A stretch of DNA of 64,000 nucleotides, from the NCBI GenBank assembly GCA_965227745.1, contig OZ245769.1:3410001-3474000 (forward strand). The letters are read 5' to 3'. Both the position numbers and the translations under genes were made by a program. The notes beneath the pieces are model-generated. The model was not told the DNA's origin. It worked only from the letters and a program-made list of their open reading frames with translations, and did not search any database. Below, piece after piece: positions 26,808 to 35,444 of this stretch (position 1 is the first letter of the stretch; each line of letters starts with the position of its first letter). The stretch is from GAS368 sp965227745 (GTDB taxonomy: Bacteria > Verrucomicrobiota > Verrucomicrobiia > Opitutales > Opitutaceae).

Positions 26808-27845
26808 ATGCCCGCCAATAACTTCCCCAAATTGCACAACGCCATGTGGCCCGGCCTCGTCGGCAAAGGCTCCCCCGGCGCGGAACCCTTCATCGACCTC
26901 GACACCATGCTCGACCTCACCGCCAAGGCGGATGTCGGTGGCGTGAAGTTCGACGGCGTCGATCTCTTCCTCTACAATCCTCACACCGACATCGACATCT
27001 CCGACGACGGCATCAAGGCCCTCGCCGCGAAGATCAAAGCCAAGGGCCTCGTCGTCGGCTCCGTCGTCGCCCCCGTGTGGTTCGACGCCTCTGCCGGTGG
27101 CGACGAAAAAGCCCGCGCCGCGTGGGTCACTCACGTCCGCAAGGCCATCCACATCGCGAAGAAGCTCCGCGAGCTCGGCGTACGCCCGTACGGCGTCGTT
27201 CGCATCGACAGCGCCACCGGCGTCACCGCCTGGGACAAGGATCCGAAGGGCACCACCAAGCTCATCGCGCAGTCGTTCCGCGAAGCCGGCAAGATCGCCA
27301 AGGGCGAAGGCGAGCGCCTCGCCGCCGAGGGCGAAATCTGCTGGGGCGGCATGCACTCGTGGAAGCACATGGTGAATCTCCTCGAGCTCACCGACATGCC
27401 CAAAGTCGTCGGCTTCCAGGCCGACATGTCGCACACCCACCTCTACACGCTCGGTGCCAATGCCGAGGAGCACCGCATCGTCCCGAAGAATTATCACTAC
27501 GAGCCCGCCGAGTTCCACAAGGCGATGGTCAAGCTCACCGACGCGCTCCGCCCGTGGACCATCGATTTCCACGTCGCGCAAAACGACGGCTCCACCTACG
27601 GCTCCGGCACCCACGAGAAGACCGGCCGCCACTGCCTCGCCACCGACCCGAAGGGCAAGCTCAACATCGCCCGCGACTCCGGCTACTGGCTCCGCGGCAA
27701 AGACGGCAAGGTCACCAAGAAGATGAAGCACATCTGCTGGGATGGCTGCATGTTCCCCAACGCCGTCCTCACCCAGCAGCAAACCTGGAACGACATCCTC
27801 ACCGCGATGATCGAGGTCCGCAACAACCACGGTTGGGTGGGCTGA
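26808..27845 (+). CDS. Sugar phosphate isomerase/epimerase-like TIM-barrel protein
   Basis: 345 aa from ATG 26808; earlier in-frame codons run antisense-free through the repeat and are unlikely. AP-endonuclease-2/xylose-isomerase-like barrel: GVKFDGVDLFLYNP, then GLVVGSVVAPVWF, YGVVRIDSA, EGEICWGGMHSWKHMVNL (Glu and His of the metal site), VVGFQADMSHTHLY and WTIDFHVAQND. It is cytoplasmic. Members act as ketose 3-epimerases, inosose dehydratases or, in 3-keto-glycoside loci, hydratases. The neighbouring Gfo/Idh/MocA and DUF1080 genes favour the last, but this is inference. Confidence 0.78.
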   Translation: MPANNFPKLHNAMWPGLVGKGSPGAEPFIDLDTMLDLTAKADVGGVKFDGVDLFLYNPHTDIDISDDGIKALAAKIKAKGLVVGSVVAPVWFDASAGGDEKARAAWVTHVRKAIHIAKKLRELGVRPYGVVRIDSATGVTAWDKDPKGTTKLIAQSFREAGKIAKGEGERLAAEGEICWGGMHSWKHMVNLLELTDMPKVVGFQADMSHTHLYTLGANAEEHRIVPKNYHYEPAEFHKAMVKLTDALRPWTIDFHVAQNDGSTYGSGTHEKTGRHCLATDPKGKLNIARDSGYWLRGKDGKVTKKMKHICWDGCMFPNAVLTQQQTWNDILTAMIEVRNNHGWVG

Positions 27846-28016
27846 TTTTTAACTAATTCATTGAAGCGCAAAGACGCGAAGTCGCAAAGATCGGAGCAAA
27901 GCCGATCCCTATAGTTTTGCTCCGACTTCTTTCTTCGCTCCGACCCTAGCATCTTCGCGTCTTCGCGCTTAATCCCTATACCCTTCGCCTCCCTCTTCAC
28001 CCCGTCCCCTTCACTC

Positions 28017-29162
28017 ATGGCCAAAAAACAACTCCGCATCGGGCTCATCGGCTACAGCTTCATGGGCCGCGCCCACTCCAACGCCTTCCATCAGGTCAAC
28101 CACTTCTTCCCCTCCACCTACGAGCTCGTCCCCCAAGCCGTCTGCGGCCGCGACGAAGCCAAGGTGAAAGAGTTCGCCGAGAAGTGGGGCTACAAGTCCG
28201 TCGAGACCGATTGGAAGAAGCTCATCGCCCGCGACGACATCGACGTGATCGATGTCGCCACCCCCAACAATCTCCACCTCGAGCAGGTCGTCGCCGCCGC
28301 CAAAGCCGGCAAGATGGTCCTGTGCGAAAAACCCCTCGGCCGCACCGGCAAGGAAGCCGAAGCGATGGTGAAAGCCATCGAGAAGGCCAAGGTGCCCAAC
28401 ATGGTGTGGTACAACTACCGCCGCTGCCCCGCCGTCGTGCTCGCGAAGCAGTTCATCGACGCCGGCAAGCTCGGCCGCGTCTATCACTACCGCGCGAATT
28501 TCCTCCAGGACTGGACGATCAACGCCGACCTCCCGCAGGGCGGCACCGGCCTCTGGCGCCTCGACGCCAAAGTCGCCGGCTCCGGCGTCACGGGCGATTT
28601 GCTCGCGCACTGCATCGACACCGCCCTCTGGCTCAACGGCGGCATCAAGGATGTCAGCGCGATGACCGAGACGTTCGTCAAGGAGCGGAAGCACAATCTC
28701 ACCGGCAAGGTCGAGAAGGTCGGCATCGACGACGCCTGCATCTTCCACTGCCACTTCAACAACGGCTCGCTCGGTCTCTTCGAGTCCACGCGCTACGCCC
28801 GCGGCCACAAGGCCCTCTACACCTTCGAGGTCAACGGCGCCAACATGTCGCTCAAGTGGGATCTCCACGATCTGCACCGCCTGCAGGTCTTCGACTACAC
28901 CGACGAAGGCCCCGAGCGCGGCTGGAAGAGCATCCACGTCTCCGACGGCGATCATCCCTACTGCGGTAATTGGTGGGTGCCCGGCCTGCAGCTCGGCTAC
29001 GAGCACAGCTTCGTGCACGCGATGGTCGAGTTCGTCCGCGGCCTCGAAAGCGGCAAGGGCTGCACGCCGAATTTCAAAGACGGCCTCGCCACCGATTACG
29101 TCGTCGACTCCGTCCTCAAATCCGCGAAATCGCGGAAGTGGGAAAAAGTTAAACAGATCTGA
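28017..29162 (+). CDS. Gfo/Idh/MocA-family NAD(P)-dependent sugar oxidoreductase
   Basis: 381 aa, cytoplasmic. The N-terminal Rossmann fold (RIGLIGYSFMGRAHSNAF) binds NAD(P), and the family motif CEKPLGR supplies the catalytic lysine. A C-terminal alpha/beta substrate domain follows (GRVYHYRANFLQDW...GGTGLWRLDAKVAGSGVTGDLLAHCIDTALWL), with the conserved D-x-x-x-H. Typical reaction: reversible oxidation of a sugar or inositol hydroxyl. The context (TIM-barrel isomerase before it, ThuA and DUF1080 after it) points to C3 oxidation of a glycoside-derived sugar. No signal, unlike the homologue at 53063. Confidence 0.9.
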   Translation: MAKKQLRIGLIGYSFMGRAHSNAFHQVNHFFPSTYELVPQAVCGRDEAKVKEFAEKWGYKSVETDWKKLIARDDIDVIDVATPNNLHLEQVVAAAKAGKMVLCEKPLGRTGKEAEAMVKAIEKAKVPNMVWYNYRRCPAVVLAKQFIDAGKLGRVYHYRANFLQDWTINADLPQGGTGLWRLDAKVAGSGVTGDLLAHCIDTALWLNGGIKDVSAMTETFVKERKHNLTGKVEKVGIDDACIFHCHFNNGSLGLFESTRYARGHKALYTFEVNGANMSLKWDLHDLHRLQVFDYTDEGPERGWKSIHVSDGDHPYCGNWWVPGLQLGYEHSFVHAMVEFVRGLESGKGCTPNFKDGLATDYVVDSVLKSAKSRKWEKVKQI

Positions 29163-29285
29163 CCTCTCGCGCCGTGGAACGCGCCTCGCGGCGTGTTCCA
29201 CTTGCTCCCGTTTTCTTGAGCTTTCGAGGGCGGGAGTGTCACCCCGCCCTTTTTCGCCTCGTCTAGTTCAGTACCCCTTCTGCCC

Positions 29286-32200
29286 ATGATCTTCCGCGCC
29301 GTTTTCATTTTTGCTTTTTTCGCCGCCTCACTGCTCCGCGCTGCCGAGCCGGTCTCGCTCACCTTCACGCCGCCCGCCAACGTGCCTGCCAAGGGCAAGC
29401 ACATCGTCCTCCTCTCCGGTGACGAAGAGTACCGCAGCGAGGAGGCGATGCCCATGCTCGCCAAGATCCTCAGCCAGCGCCACGGCTTCAAGACGACCGT
29501 GCTCTTCTCGCTCGACGCCGATGGCACGATCAATCCCAACAACGGCAAATCCCTCTCCGGTTCCGAGGCCCTCGATAGCGCCGATCTCATCATCATGCTG
29601 CTGCGCTTCCGCGCGTGGCCCGACGAGGCGATGAAGCGCTTCGACGCCGCCTTCAAGCGCGGCGTGCCGATCATCGCGCTCCGCACCTCCACGCACGCCT
29701 TCAACTTCCCCGCTGGCAGCGCGTGGTCCGCCTACACCTACAACAGCAAATCTCCCTGGGCCGGCGGTTTCGGCAAGCAGGTGCTCGGCGAGACGTGGGT
29801 CACGCACTGGGGCAAACACAAGTCCGAGGCCACCCGCGGCGTCATCGAGTCCGCCAATGCCTCCGATCCCCTCCTGCGCGGCGTCACCGATCTCTTCGGC
29901 ACCTCTGATGTCTACGAAGCCGCTCCGCCCGCCGATGCCAAGATTCTGGTCCGCGGCCTCGTGCTCAGCGGCATGACGCCTACCGCCGCCCCCGCTCCCG
30001 CCGACCAAAAGAAAAAGCGCGCTGACAAGGTCGAGCAGCAAGTCAACGACCCCGCGATGCCCATCGTCTGGACGCGCGTTTACCAAAACGAAAGCGGCAA
30101 GCAGAACAAGATTCTCACCACCACGATGGGCGCCGCCACCGATCTCGAAAACGAGAGCCTGCGCCGTCTCGTGATCAACGGCGCCTACTGGGCCGCCGGC
30201 CTCGACGTCCCCGCCAAGGGCGATGTCACCTATGTCGATCCCTACACCCCCCGCGCGTATGGCTTTGATGGATACCGCACCGGCCTGAAGCCTTCCGACT
30301 ACGCCCTCGGCAAGATCGTCCCCGTCGGCGGCACCGTCCCGCCCAAGGCTCCAGCCCCCAAAGCCACCAAGACCAGCGCCACCACCCCCGCGCCCGCTGC
30401 CGGCTCCGTCAACGCCCAGCCCGCCGCCGCATCCGCTGGATCTCTCAACTCTCAGCTCTCAACTCTCAACTCTTCCGCTCCTTCTCCCGTCATCCCCGCG
30501 GTCGTTAATTCCCCAATCACGCTCAATCCCGGTGAGCGCATCGCCTTCGTCGGCAACACCCTCGCCGACCGCATGCAGCAGGCGAACAACCTCGAGACGC
30601 TCATCACGGCGAAATACCCGCAGCACAATCTCACCTTCCGCAATCTTGCTGCCGCCGGCGACGAAGTCGTGACGCGCGCTCGCTCCAAGGATTTCGGCAC
30701 GCCCGACGAGTGGCTCGCCAAGGTCCAGCCGAGCGTCGTCTTTGCGTTCTTCGGCTACAACGAGTCCTTCGGCGGCCCCGAGGGTCTGCCGAAGTTCAAG
30801 CAGGACCTCGAGGCCTACATCCGCAATGTCCGCTCGAAGTCGTACAATGGCGTTGCCCCGCCCCGCATCGTCCTCTTCTCGCCCATCGTCAACGAACAGA
30901 TTCCCGGCACCGAGTACGCCGTCCCCGCCACTAACAACCAGAACCTCGCGCTCTACGCCGCCGCCATCGCGGAAGTCGCGGGCGACAAGGCCGGCGTCAC
31001 CTTTGTCGACCTCTACAATCCCTCCAAGAAACTCTCCGCTGAAGCCCTGAGCCAGGGCCGTTCGCTCACCATCAACGGCATCCATCTCAGCGAATCCGGC
31101 GACGCCGCGCTCGCACCGGTCGCGTTCAAATCTCTCTTCGGCGAAGAAGCCCCCAAGGGCGATCTCTCCAAGCTCCGCGCGCTCATCGGTGAGAAGAATC
31201 AATGGTGGCGCTCCCACTACCGCACCGTCGATGGTTACAACGTTTACGGCGACCGCTCCAAGATCGCCTACGTCTCCGATCCCGACAAACCGAAGATCAC
31301 CAATAACCAGATCATGATGGAGGAGATGGCGCAGCGCGATACCTTCGTCGCCAACTCCGAGAAGCGCGTGTGGGCCGCCGCGAAGGGCGAGACCTACAAT
31401 CCCGCCGACGATCTCCCGCTGCCCGCCGTCACTCCCTTCGGCACCAACAAGCCCGGCCCGAACGAGGACAAGACTTACCCGTTCCTCACGCCCGAGGAAT
31501 CGATGACCAAGATGAAGCTCGCCCCTGGCCTCAAGGTGAACCTCTTCGCCAGCGAGCGTGAATTCCCCGAGCTGGCCAAGGCCGTGCAGATGGCCTGGGA
31601 CACCAAGGGCCGCCTCTGGGTCGCCGTCTGGCCCAACTACCCCGAGCGCACGCCGACCTCTACCAAGGGCGACAGCCTGATTATCCTCGAGGACACCAAT
31701 GGCGACGGCAAAGCTGACAAGTGCACGCACTTCCTCGACGATCTCAATTGCCCCACCGGCTTCCAGTTCTTCAAGGACGGCGTCCTCATCATGCAGGCCC
31801 CCGACCTCTGGTTCGTTCGCGACACCAACGGCGACGACAAGGCCGACACCCGCGAGCGCGTGCTCATGGGCATGGACTCCGCCGACTCGCACCACACCGC
31901 CAATTCCCTGATCTACGAGCCAGGTGGCGCGATCCTCCTGAGCGACGGCGTGTTTCACCGCTCGCAGGTCGAGACGGCCTTTGGCCCCGTGCGCAATGTC
32001 GACGGCGCGCTGTACCGCTTCGAGCCGCTCACCGGTAAATTCGAGACCTACGTTTCCTACGGCTTCGCCAATCCCCACGGCCGCGCCTTCGACTACTGGG
32101 GCAACGACATCATCACCGACGCCACCGGCAACAACACCTACTTCGGCCCCGCGTTCTCCGGTCAGATCGATTACCCGCAGAAGCATCCGCGCATGAAGAC

Positions 32201-34424
32201 GCTGTGGGACCGCCCCTCGCGCCCCAGCGCCGGCAGCACGATCATCACCAGCACGCACTTCCCGCCGGAGTATTGGGGCAATTATCTCAACCCCAATGTC
32301 ATTGGCTTCCAGGGCATCTACCGCGTGAAGCTCAGCGACGATGGCTCCGGCATTAAGGGCACCCGCGAGTTGGACGTCATCCAATCTTCCGAGACGAATT
32401 TCCGCCCGATCGACACCAGCGTCGGCCCCGACGGCGCGCTCTACGTGATCGACTGGCACAATCCCCTCATCGGTCACTTGCAGAGCCACCTCCGCGATTC
32501 GAATCGCGATCACGTCCACGGCCGCATCTACCGCATCACCGCCGAGGGCCGCCCGCTCGCCGTGCCGCCGAAGATCGACGGCCAGCCCGTGGCCGCGCTG
32601 CTCGATCTGCTGAAGCGCCCGGAAAATCAGATCCGCAATCTCGCGAAGATCGAGCTCGGCAAGCACCCGAAGGCCGAGGTCATCGCCGCGACGAAGAAAT
32701 GGGTCGCCGGTCTCGACCCCAAGGACGCTGACTACCAGCACAACCTCACCGAGGCCCTCTGGGTTCACCAGTGGCACAATGCCGTCGATCTCGATCTGCT
32801 CGCCCGCGTGCTTCAGTCACCCGAGCCCGGCGCCCGTGCCGCCGCGACGCGCGTGATTTCGTACTGGCGCGAGCGCGTGCCCAATGCCCTCGCCCTCCTC
32901 CGCGAGCGCGCCGTCGACGACAATCCCCGCGTGCGTCTCCAAGCCGCCCGCGCCGCCAGCTTCTTCAACTCGATGGAGTCCGTCGAGGTCACGCTCGCCG
33001 CCACCAAGAAGCCCATCGATTACTATCTCGATTACACCATCGGCGAGACCCTTCGCCAGCTCCGCCCCTTCTGGCGCAAGAGCATCGAGGATGGCACTCC
33101 GATCGGCGGCGGCGATCACGCGAGCCTGCGCTACCTGCTCCGCAGCCTCAGCGTGGCCGAGCTCCTCAAGATGCCGCTCACGCCCGATGTGATGGAAAAT
33201 ATCCTCAGCCGCACCGGCGTCACCGACAAAGCCCGCGCCGAGGCCCTCGATGGTCTCGCCAAGGCCCGCAATGTCGCGCCGGTCACCCTCTTGGTCGACG
33301 TGCTTAATTCTCCCGCCGAGGTCGACACGCGCAACGTCGGCAAGCTCCTCCTCGCGCAGCCCCCGGCCGCTCTGGCCGCTCAGCGCACCGCCTTGATGTC
33401 GCTCGCCCAAGCCGACGCCGCCGAGGGCCGTTCCTACGCTTGGGCCGCCATCGCCCTCGGCGACGGCACGCTCGACAAAGTCTGGGACGAGTCCCTCAAG
33501 TCCCCGCTCTCGCAGGGCAGCCTCATCGGCGGCATCCCGCTCATCCCCGACGCCACCCTTCGCGCCACCGCGTATGATCGCGTCATGGCGATCCTGGCGA
33601 AGCCGATCACCGATATCCAGGGTCCCGACAATGTCGTCGCCGCCATCCGCCGCGATGCCATGCGCTCCGCCGTCGCCACCAAGCGTGACCCGGACAAGGT
33701 CTTCGCCGTCCTCAATGACTTCATCGCCCGCGGCGAGCAGGTGCCCACAGCCGCCTCGTCTATTAAAAACCTGCCGCGGTCCGCGTGGACGCCCGAGGCC
33801 ACCACGACGGCTGCCACCGCGCTCGTGGCGTGGGCCACCAAGGCCGACCCGAGCGACCGCACGAGCCGCGACTATCTCGACACGATTGAGGTGACCAACG
33901 AACTCGCCAAGTCCCTCCCGCCCGAGACCGGCGGTCCGCTCGCCGCCAAGCTCAACTCGCTGCGCGTGCCCGTCTTCACCATCCGCACGCTGCCCGAGCA
34001 GATGAAGTACGACGTGCCGCGCATCGTGGTGCAGGTCGGCAAGCCGTTCGAAATCGTCTTCCAAAATCCCGATGTCATGCCCCACAACCTCGTCGTCGTG
34101 GAGCCGGGCGCCCGTCAGAAGGTCGGCACCTCCGCGCAGGAGTTGCCCCCCAGCCACACCGACCGCAGCGGCCGCGCGTGGGTCCCCGAGGACAAGGAGA
34201 TCATCGCCGCCACCAAACTCATCGAGCCCAACCAATCCGAGACGCTCAAGATGAACGCGATTCGCACGGAAGGCGTGTACGAATACGTCTGCACCTTCCC
34301 CGGCCACTGGGTCGTGATGTTCGGCCAGCTCGTTGTCACCAAGGACGTGGAAGCCTACGTCAAGGCCAACCCGCTCCCCTCGCCCGCCGCCACCGCCCCA
34401 GCCGCGACCACGCACAAGCACTAA
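29286..34424 (+). CDS. Giant exported ThuA-SGNH-propeller-HEAT-cupredoxin protein
   Basis: 1712 aa. Signal peptide (1-19). ThuA-like glutamine-amidotransferase fold (about 36-305, GKHIVLLSGDEEYRSEEAMPML). Pro/Ala linker (350-405) containing the CTCTCAACT-repeat peptide. SGNH-like domain (about 415-620) with block I as VGNTLADRM, lacking the usual Ser; GYNESFGG and GIHLSE keep the Asn and His. PVC-type propeller (about 734-1090, with DTNGDGKADK). HEAT-like helices (1100-1500). C-terminal azurin-like cupredoxin (about 1572-1690) with type-1 copper ligands His1600 (MPHN), Cys1669, His1674 and Met1678 (CTFPGHWVVM). No CxxCH. Probably a periplasmic redox protein tied to sugar oxidation. Confidence 0.85.
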   Translation: MIFRAVFIFAFFAASLLRAAEPVSLTFTPPANVPAKGKHIVLLSGDEEYRSEEAMPMLAKILSQRHGFKTTVLFSLDADGTINPNNGKSLSGSEALDSADLIIMLLRFRAWPDEAMKRFDAAFKRGVPIIALRTSTHAFNFPAGSAWSAYTYNSKSPWAGGFGKQVLGETWVTHWGKHKSEATRGVIESANASDPLLRGVTDLFGTSDVYEAAPPADAKILVRGLVLSGMTPTAAPAPADQKKKRADKVEQQVNDPAMPIVWTRVYQNESGKQNKILTTTMGAATDLENESLRRLVINGAYWAAGLDVPAKGDVTYVDPYTPRAYGFDGYRTGLKPSDYALGKIVPVGGTVPPKAPAPKATKTSATTPAPAAGSVNAQPAAASAGSLNSQLSTLNSSAPSPVIPAVVNSPITLNPGERIAFVGNTLADRMQQANNLETLITAKYPQHNLTFRNLAAAGDEVVTRARSKDFGTPDEWLAKVQPSVVFAFFGYNESFGGPEGLPKFKQDLEAYIRNVRSKSYNGVAPPRIVLFSPIVNEQIPGTEYAVPATNNQNLALYAAAIAEVAGDKAGVTFVDLYNPSKKLSAEALSQGRSLTINGIHLSESGDAALAPVAFKSLFGEEAPKGDLSKLRALIGEKNQWWRSHYRTVDGYNVYGDRSKIAYVSDPDKPKITNNQIMMEEMAQRDTFVANSEKRVWAAAKGETYNPADDLPLPAVTPFGTNKPGPNEDKTYPFLTPEESMTKMKLAPGLKVNLFASEREFPELAKAVQMAWDTKGRLWVAVWPNYPERTPTSTKGDSLIILEDTNGDGKADKCTHFLDDLNCPTGFQFFKDGVLIMQAPDLWFVRDTNGDDKADTRERVLMGMDSADSHHTANSLIYEPGGAILLSDGVFHRSQVETAFGPVRNVDGALYRFEPLTGKFETYVSYGFANPHGRAFDYWGNDIITDATGNNTYFGPAFSGQIDYPQKHPRMKTLWDRPSRPSAGSTIITSTHFPPEYWGNYLNPNVIGFQGIYRVKLSDDGSGIKGTRELDVIQSSETNFRPIDTSVGPDGALYVIDWHNPLIGHLQSHLRDSNRDHVHGRIYRITAEGRPLAVPPKIDGQPVAALLDLLKRPENQIRNLAKIELGKHPKAEVIAATKKWVAGLDPKDADYQHNLTEALWVHQWHNAVDLDLLARVLQSPEPGARAAATRVISYWRERVPNALALLRERAVDDNPRVRLQAARAASFFNSMESVEVTLAATKKPIDYYLDYTIGETLRQLRPFWRKSIEDGTPIGGGDHASLRYLLRSLSVAELLKMPLTPDVMENILSRTGVTDKARAEALDGLAKARNVAPVTLLVDVLNSPAEVDTRNVGKLLLAQPPAALAAQRTALMSLAQADAAEGRSYAWAAIALGDGTLDKVWDESLKSPLSQGSLIGGIPLIPDATLRATAYDRVMAILAKPITDIQGPDNVVAAIRRDAMRSAVATKRDPDKVFAVLNDFIARGEQVPTAASSIKNLPRSAWTPEATTTAATALVAWATKADPSDRTSRDYLDTIEVTNELAKSLPPETGGPLAAKLNSLRVPVFTIRTLPEQMKYDVPRIVVQVGKPFEIVFQNPDVMPHNLVVVEPGARQKVGTSAQELPPSHTDRSGRAWVPEDKEIIAATKLIEPNQSETLKMNAIRTEGVYEYVCTFPGHWVVMFGQLVVTKDVEAYVKANPLPSPAATAPAATTHKH
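30441..30473 (+). repeat. CTCTCAACT repeat inserted in the 1712-aa protein gene
   Basis: Tandem CTCTCAACTCTCAGCTCTCA repeat in frame, encoding SLNSQLSTLNS in the linker between the ThuA and SGNH domains. It shares 20 bases with the insertion in rlmN. Confidence 0.7.
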
Positions 34425-34439
34425 GCTCAGAGATTAGGA

Positions 34440-34467
34440 AACTGTGGGAGGGGCTTTACGCCCCGAC
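34440..34467. repeat. REP family A, single-arm copy
   Basis: Arm only (CTGTGGGAGGGGCTTTACGC, from 34442) 16 bases after the stop of the 1712-aa protein gene; no matching inverted arm follows. Confidence 0.7.
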
Positions 34468-34565
34468 CTCAGCGCCTCCGCCATCTCCCACCTTTTCCAA
34501 AGTCCGCCCTCTCCCCCACTCCGCGTCTCCCTGTCTCCGCGTCCCTCGCCGCCCAGCCCTATCTT

Positions 34566-35333
34566 ATGAAATCACCCCTCCCCCGCCTCGCCTCCCTCGC
34601 CCTCGGCCTGCTCGCGCTCACTGCGAGCACCGCCTTCGCCGCCGCCCCCGCCGGCTTCAAGGAAATCTTCAACGGCCAGGACCTCACCGGTTGGAAGGGC
34701 CTCGATTTCTGGTCCGTGAAAAACGGCGCGATCGTCGGCCAGACCACCGCCGAGAAGCCCACGAAGGGAAATACCTTCCTCGTTTATCAAGCCGGCGAGC
34801 CCGCCAACTTCGAGCTGCGCTTGAAATTCCGCCTCACCGCGCAAAACGATAAATCCTGGGGCAACTCCGGCGTGCAGTACCGCAGCAAGGTCGTCGACGC
34901 CGCCGGCTTCGTCGTCGCCGGCTACCAAGCCGACATCGACTCGCCGTTCAAATACACCGGCATGCTCTACGAGGAAAAGGGCCGCGGCATCCTCATGAAC
35001 ACCGGTGAGAAAATCAAAATCGGCGCCACCACCAAGGTCCCCAATCCCAAGAAGGAAGGCACGACCATGAATCAGACCGCTGTCGAAAAGCTCCCCGGCG
35101 CCGTCCCCGCCGCCGACATCGCCAAGGCCTACAAGCTCGGCGAGTGGAACGAATTCGTGATCGTCGCCAACGGCAACCAGCTCAAGCACACCCTCAACGG
35201 CATCGTCACGGCCGAAATCACCGACACCGACGCCACCCTCGGCGCCAAGTCCGGCATCATCGCCCTCCAGCTCCACGCCGGCCAGCCCATGACCATCGAG
35301 TTCAAGGACCTCTACCTGAAGACTCTGCCCTAA
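34566..35333 (+). CDS. DUF1080 / 3-keto-disaccharide hydrolase family protein, exported
   Basis: 255 aa with signal peptide (LASLALGLLALTASTAFAAAPAG). Family signature FNGQDLTGWKGLDFWSVKNGAIVG at the start. Middle strands are FELRLKFRLTAQNDKSWGNSGVQYRSK and FVVAGYQADID; the end is GIIALQLHAGQPMTIEFKDLYLKTLP. The family cleaves 3-keto-glycosides (hydrolase or 1,2-lyase chemistry in described homologues). It lies between two PVC-propeller proteins and downstream of the Gfo/Idh/MocA gene that could make its 3-keto substrate. It is exported, whereas that oxidoreductase is not. A terminator follows. Confidence 0.9.
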   Translation: MKSPLPRLASLALGLLALTASTAFAAAPAGFKEIFNGQDLTGWKGLDFWSVKNGAIVGQTTAEKPTKGNTFLVYQAGEPANFELRLKFRLTAQNDKSWGNSGVQYRSKVVDAAGFVVAGYQADIDSPFKYTGMLYEEKGRGILMNTGEKIKIGATTKVPNPKKEGTTMNQTAVEKLPGAVPAADIAKAYKLGEWNEFVIVANGNQLKHTLNGIVTAEITDTDATLGAKSGIIALQLHAGQPMTIEFKDLYLKTLP

Positions 35334-35341
35334 TTGGGAGC

Positions 35342-35368
35342 GCGGGCCGCTGGCCCGCATTTATTTTG
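35342..35368 (+). terminator. Terminator after DUF1080 gene
   Basis: Perfect 7-bp stem GCGGGCC-GCT-GGCCCGC followed by ATTTATTTT, 8 bases after the stop codon. The same hairpin type, GGGCC-GGT-GGCCC with CATCTTTTT, is found at 7460. Confidence 0.65.
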
Positions 35369-35444
35369 GAAGGGGAAAGCTTCCCTGCCGCCACCCACCC
35401 AAGCACCGCTACCCGCGTAATTCGTCATTCGTAAATCCATCCCC

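Noticed and set aside
30459..32777. Long minus-strand frame opposite the 1712-aa protein gene
   Set aside because: Gly/Asp/Val/Glu-biased antisense translation without motifs. The plus-strand domains are unambiguous.
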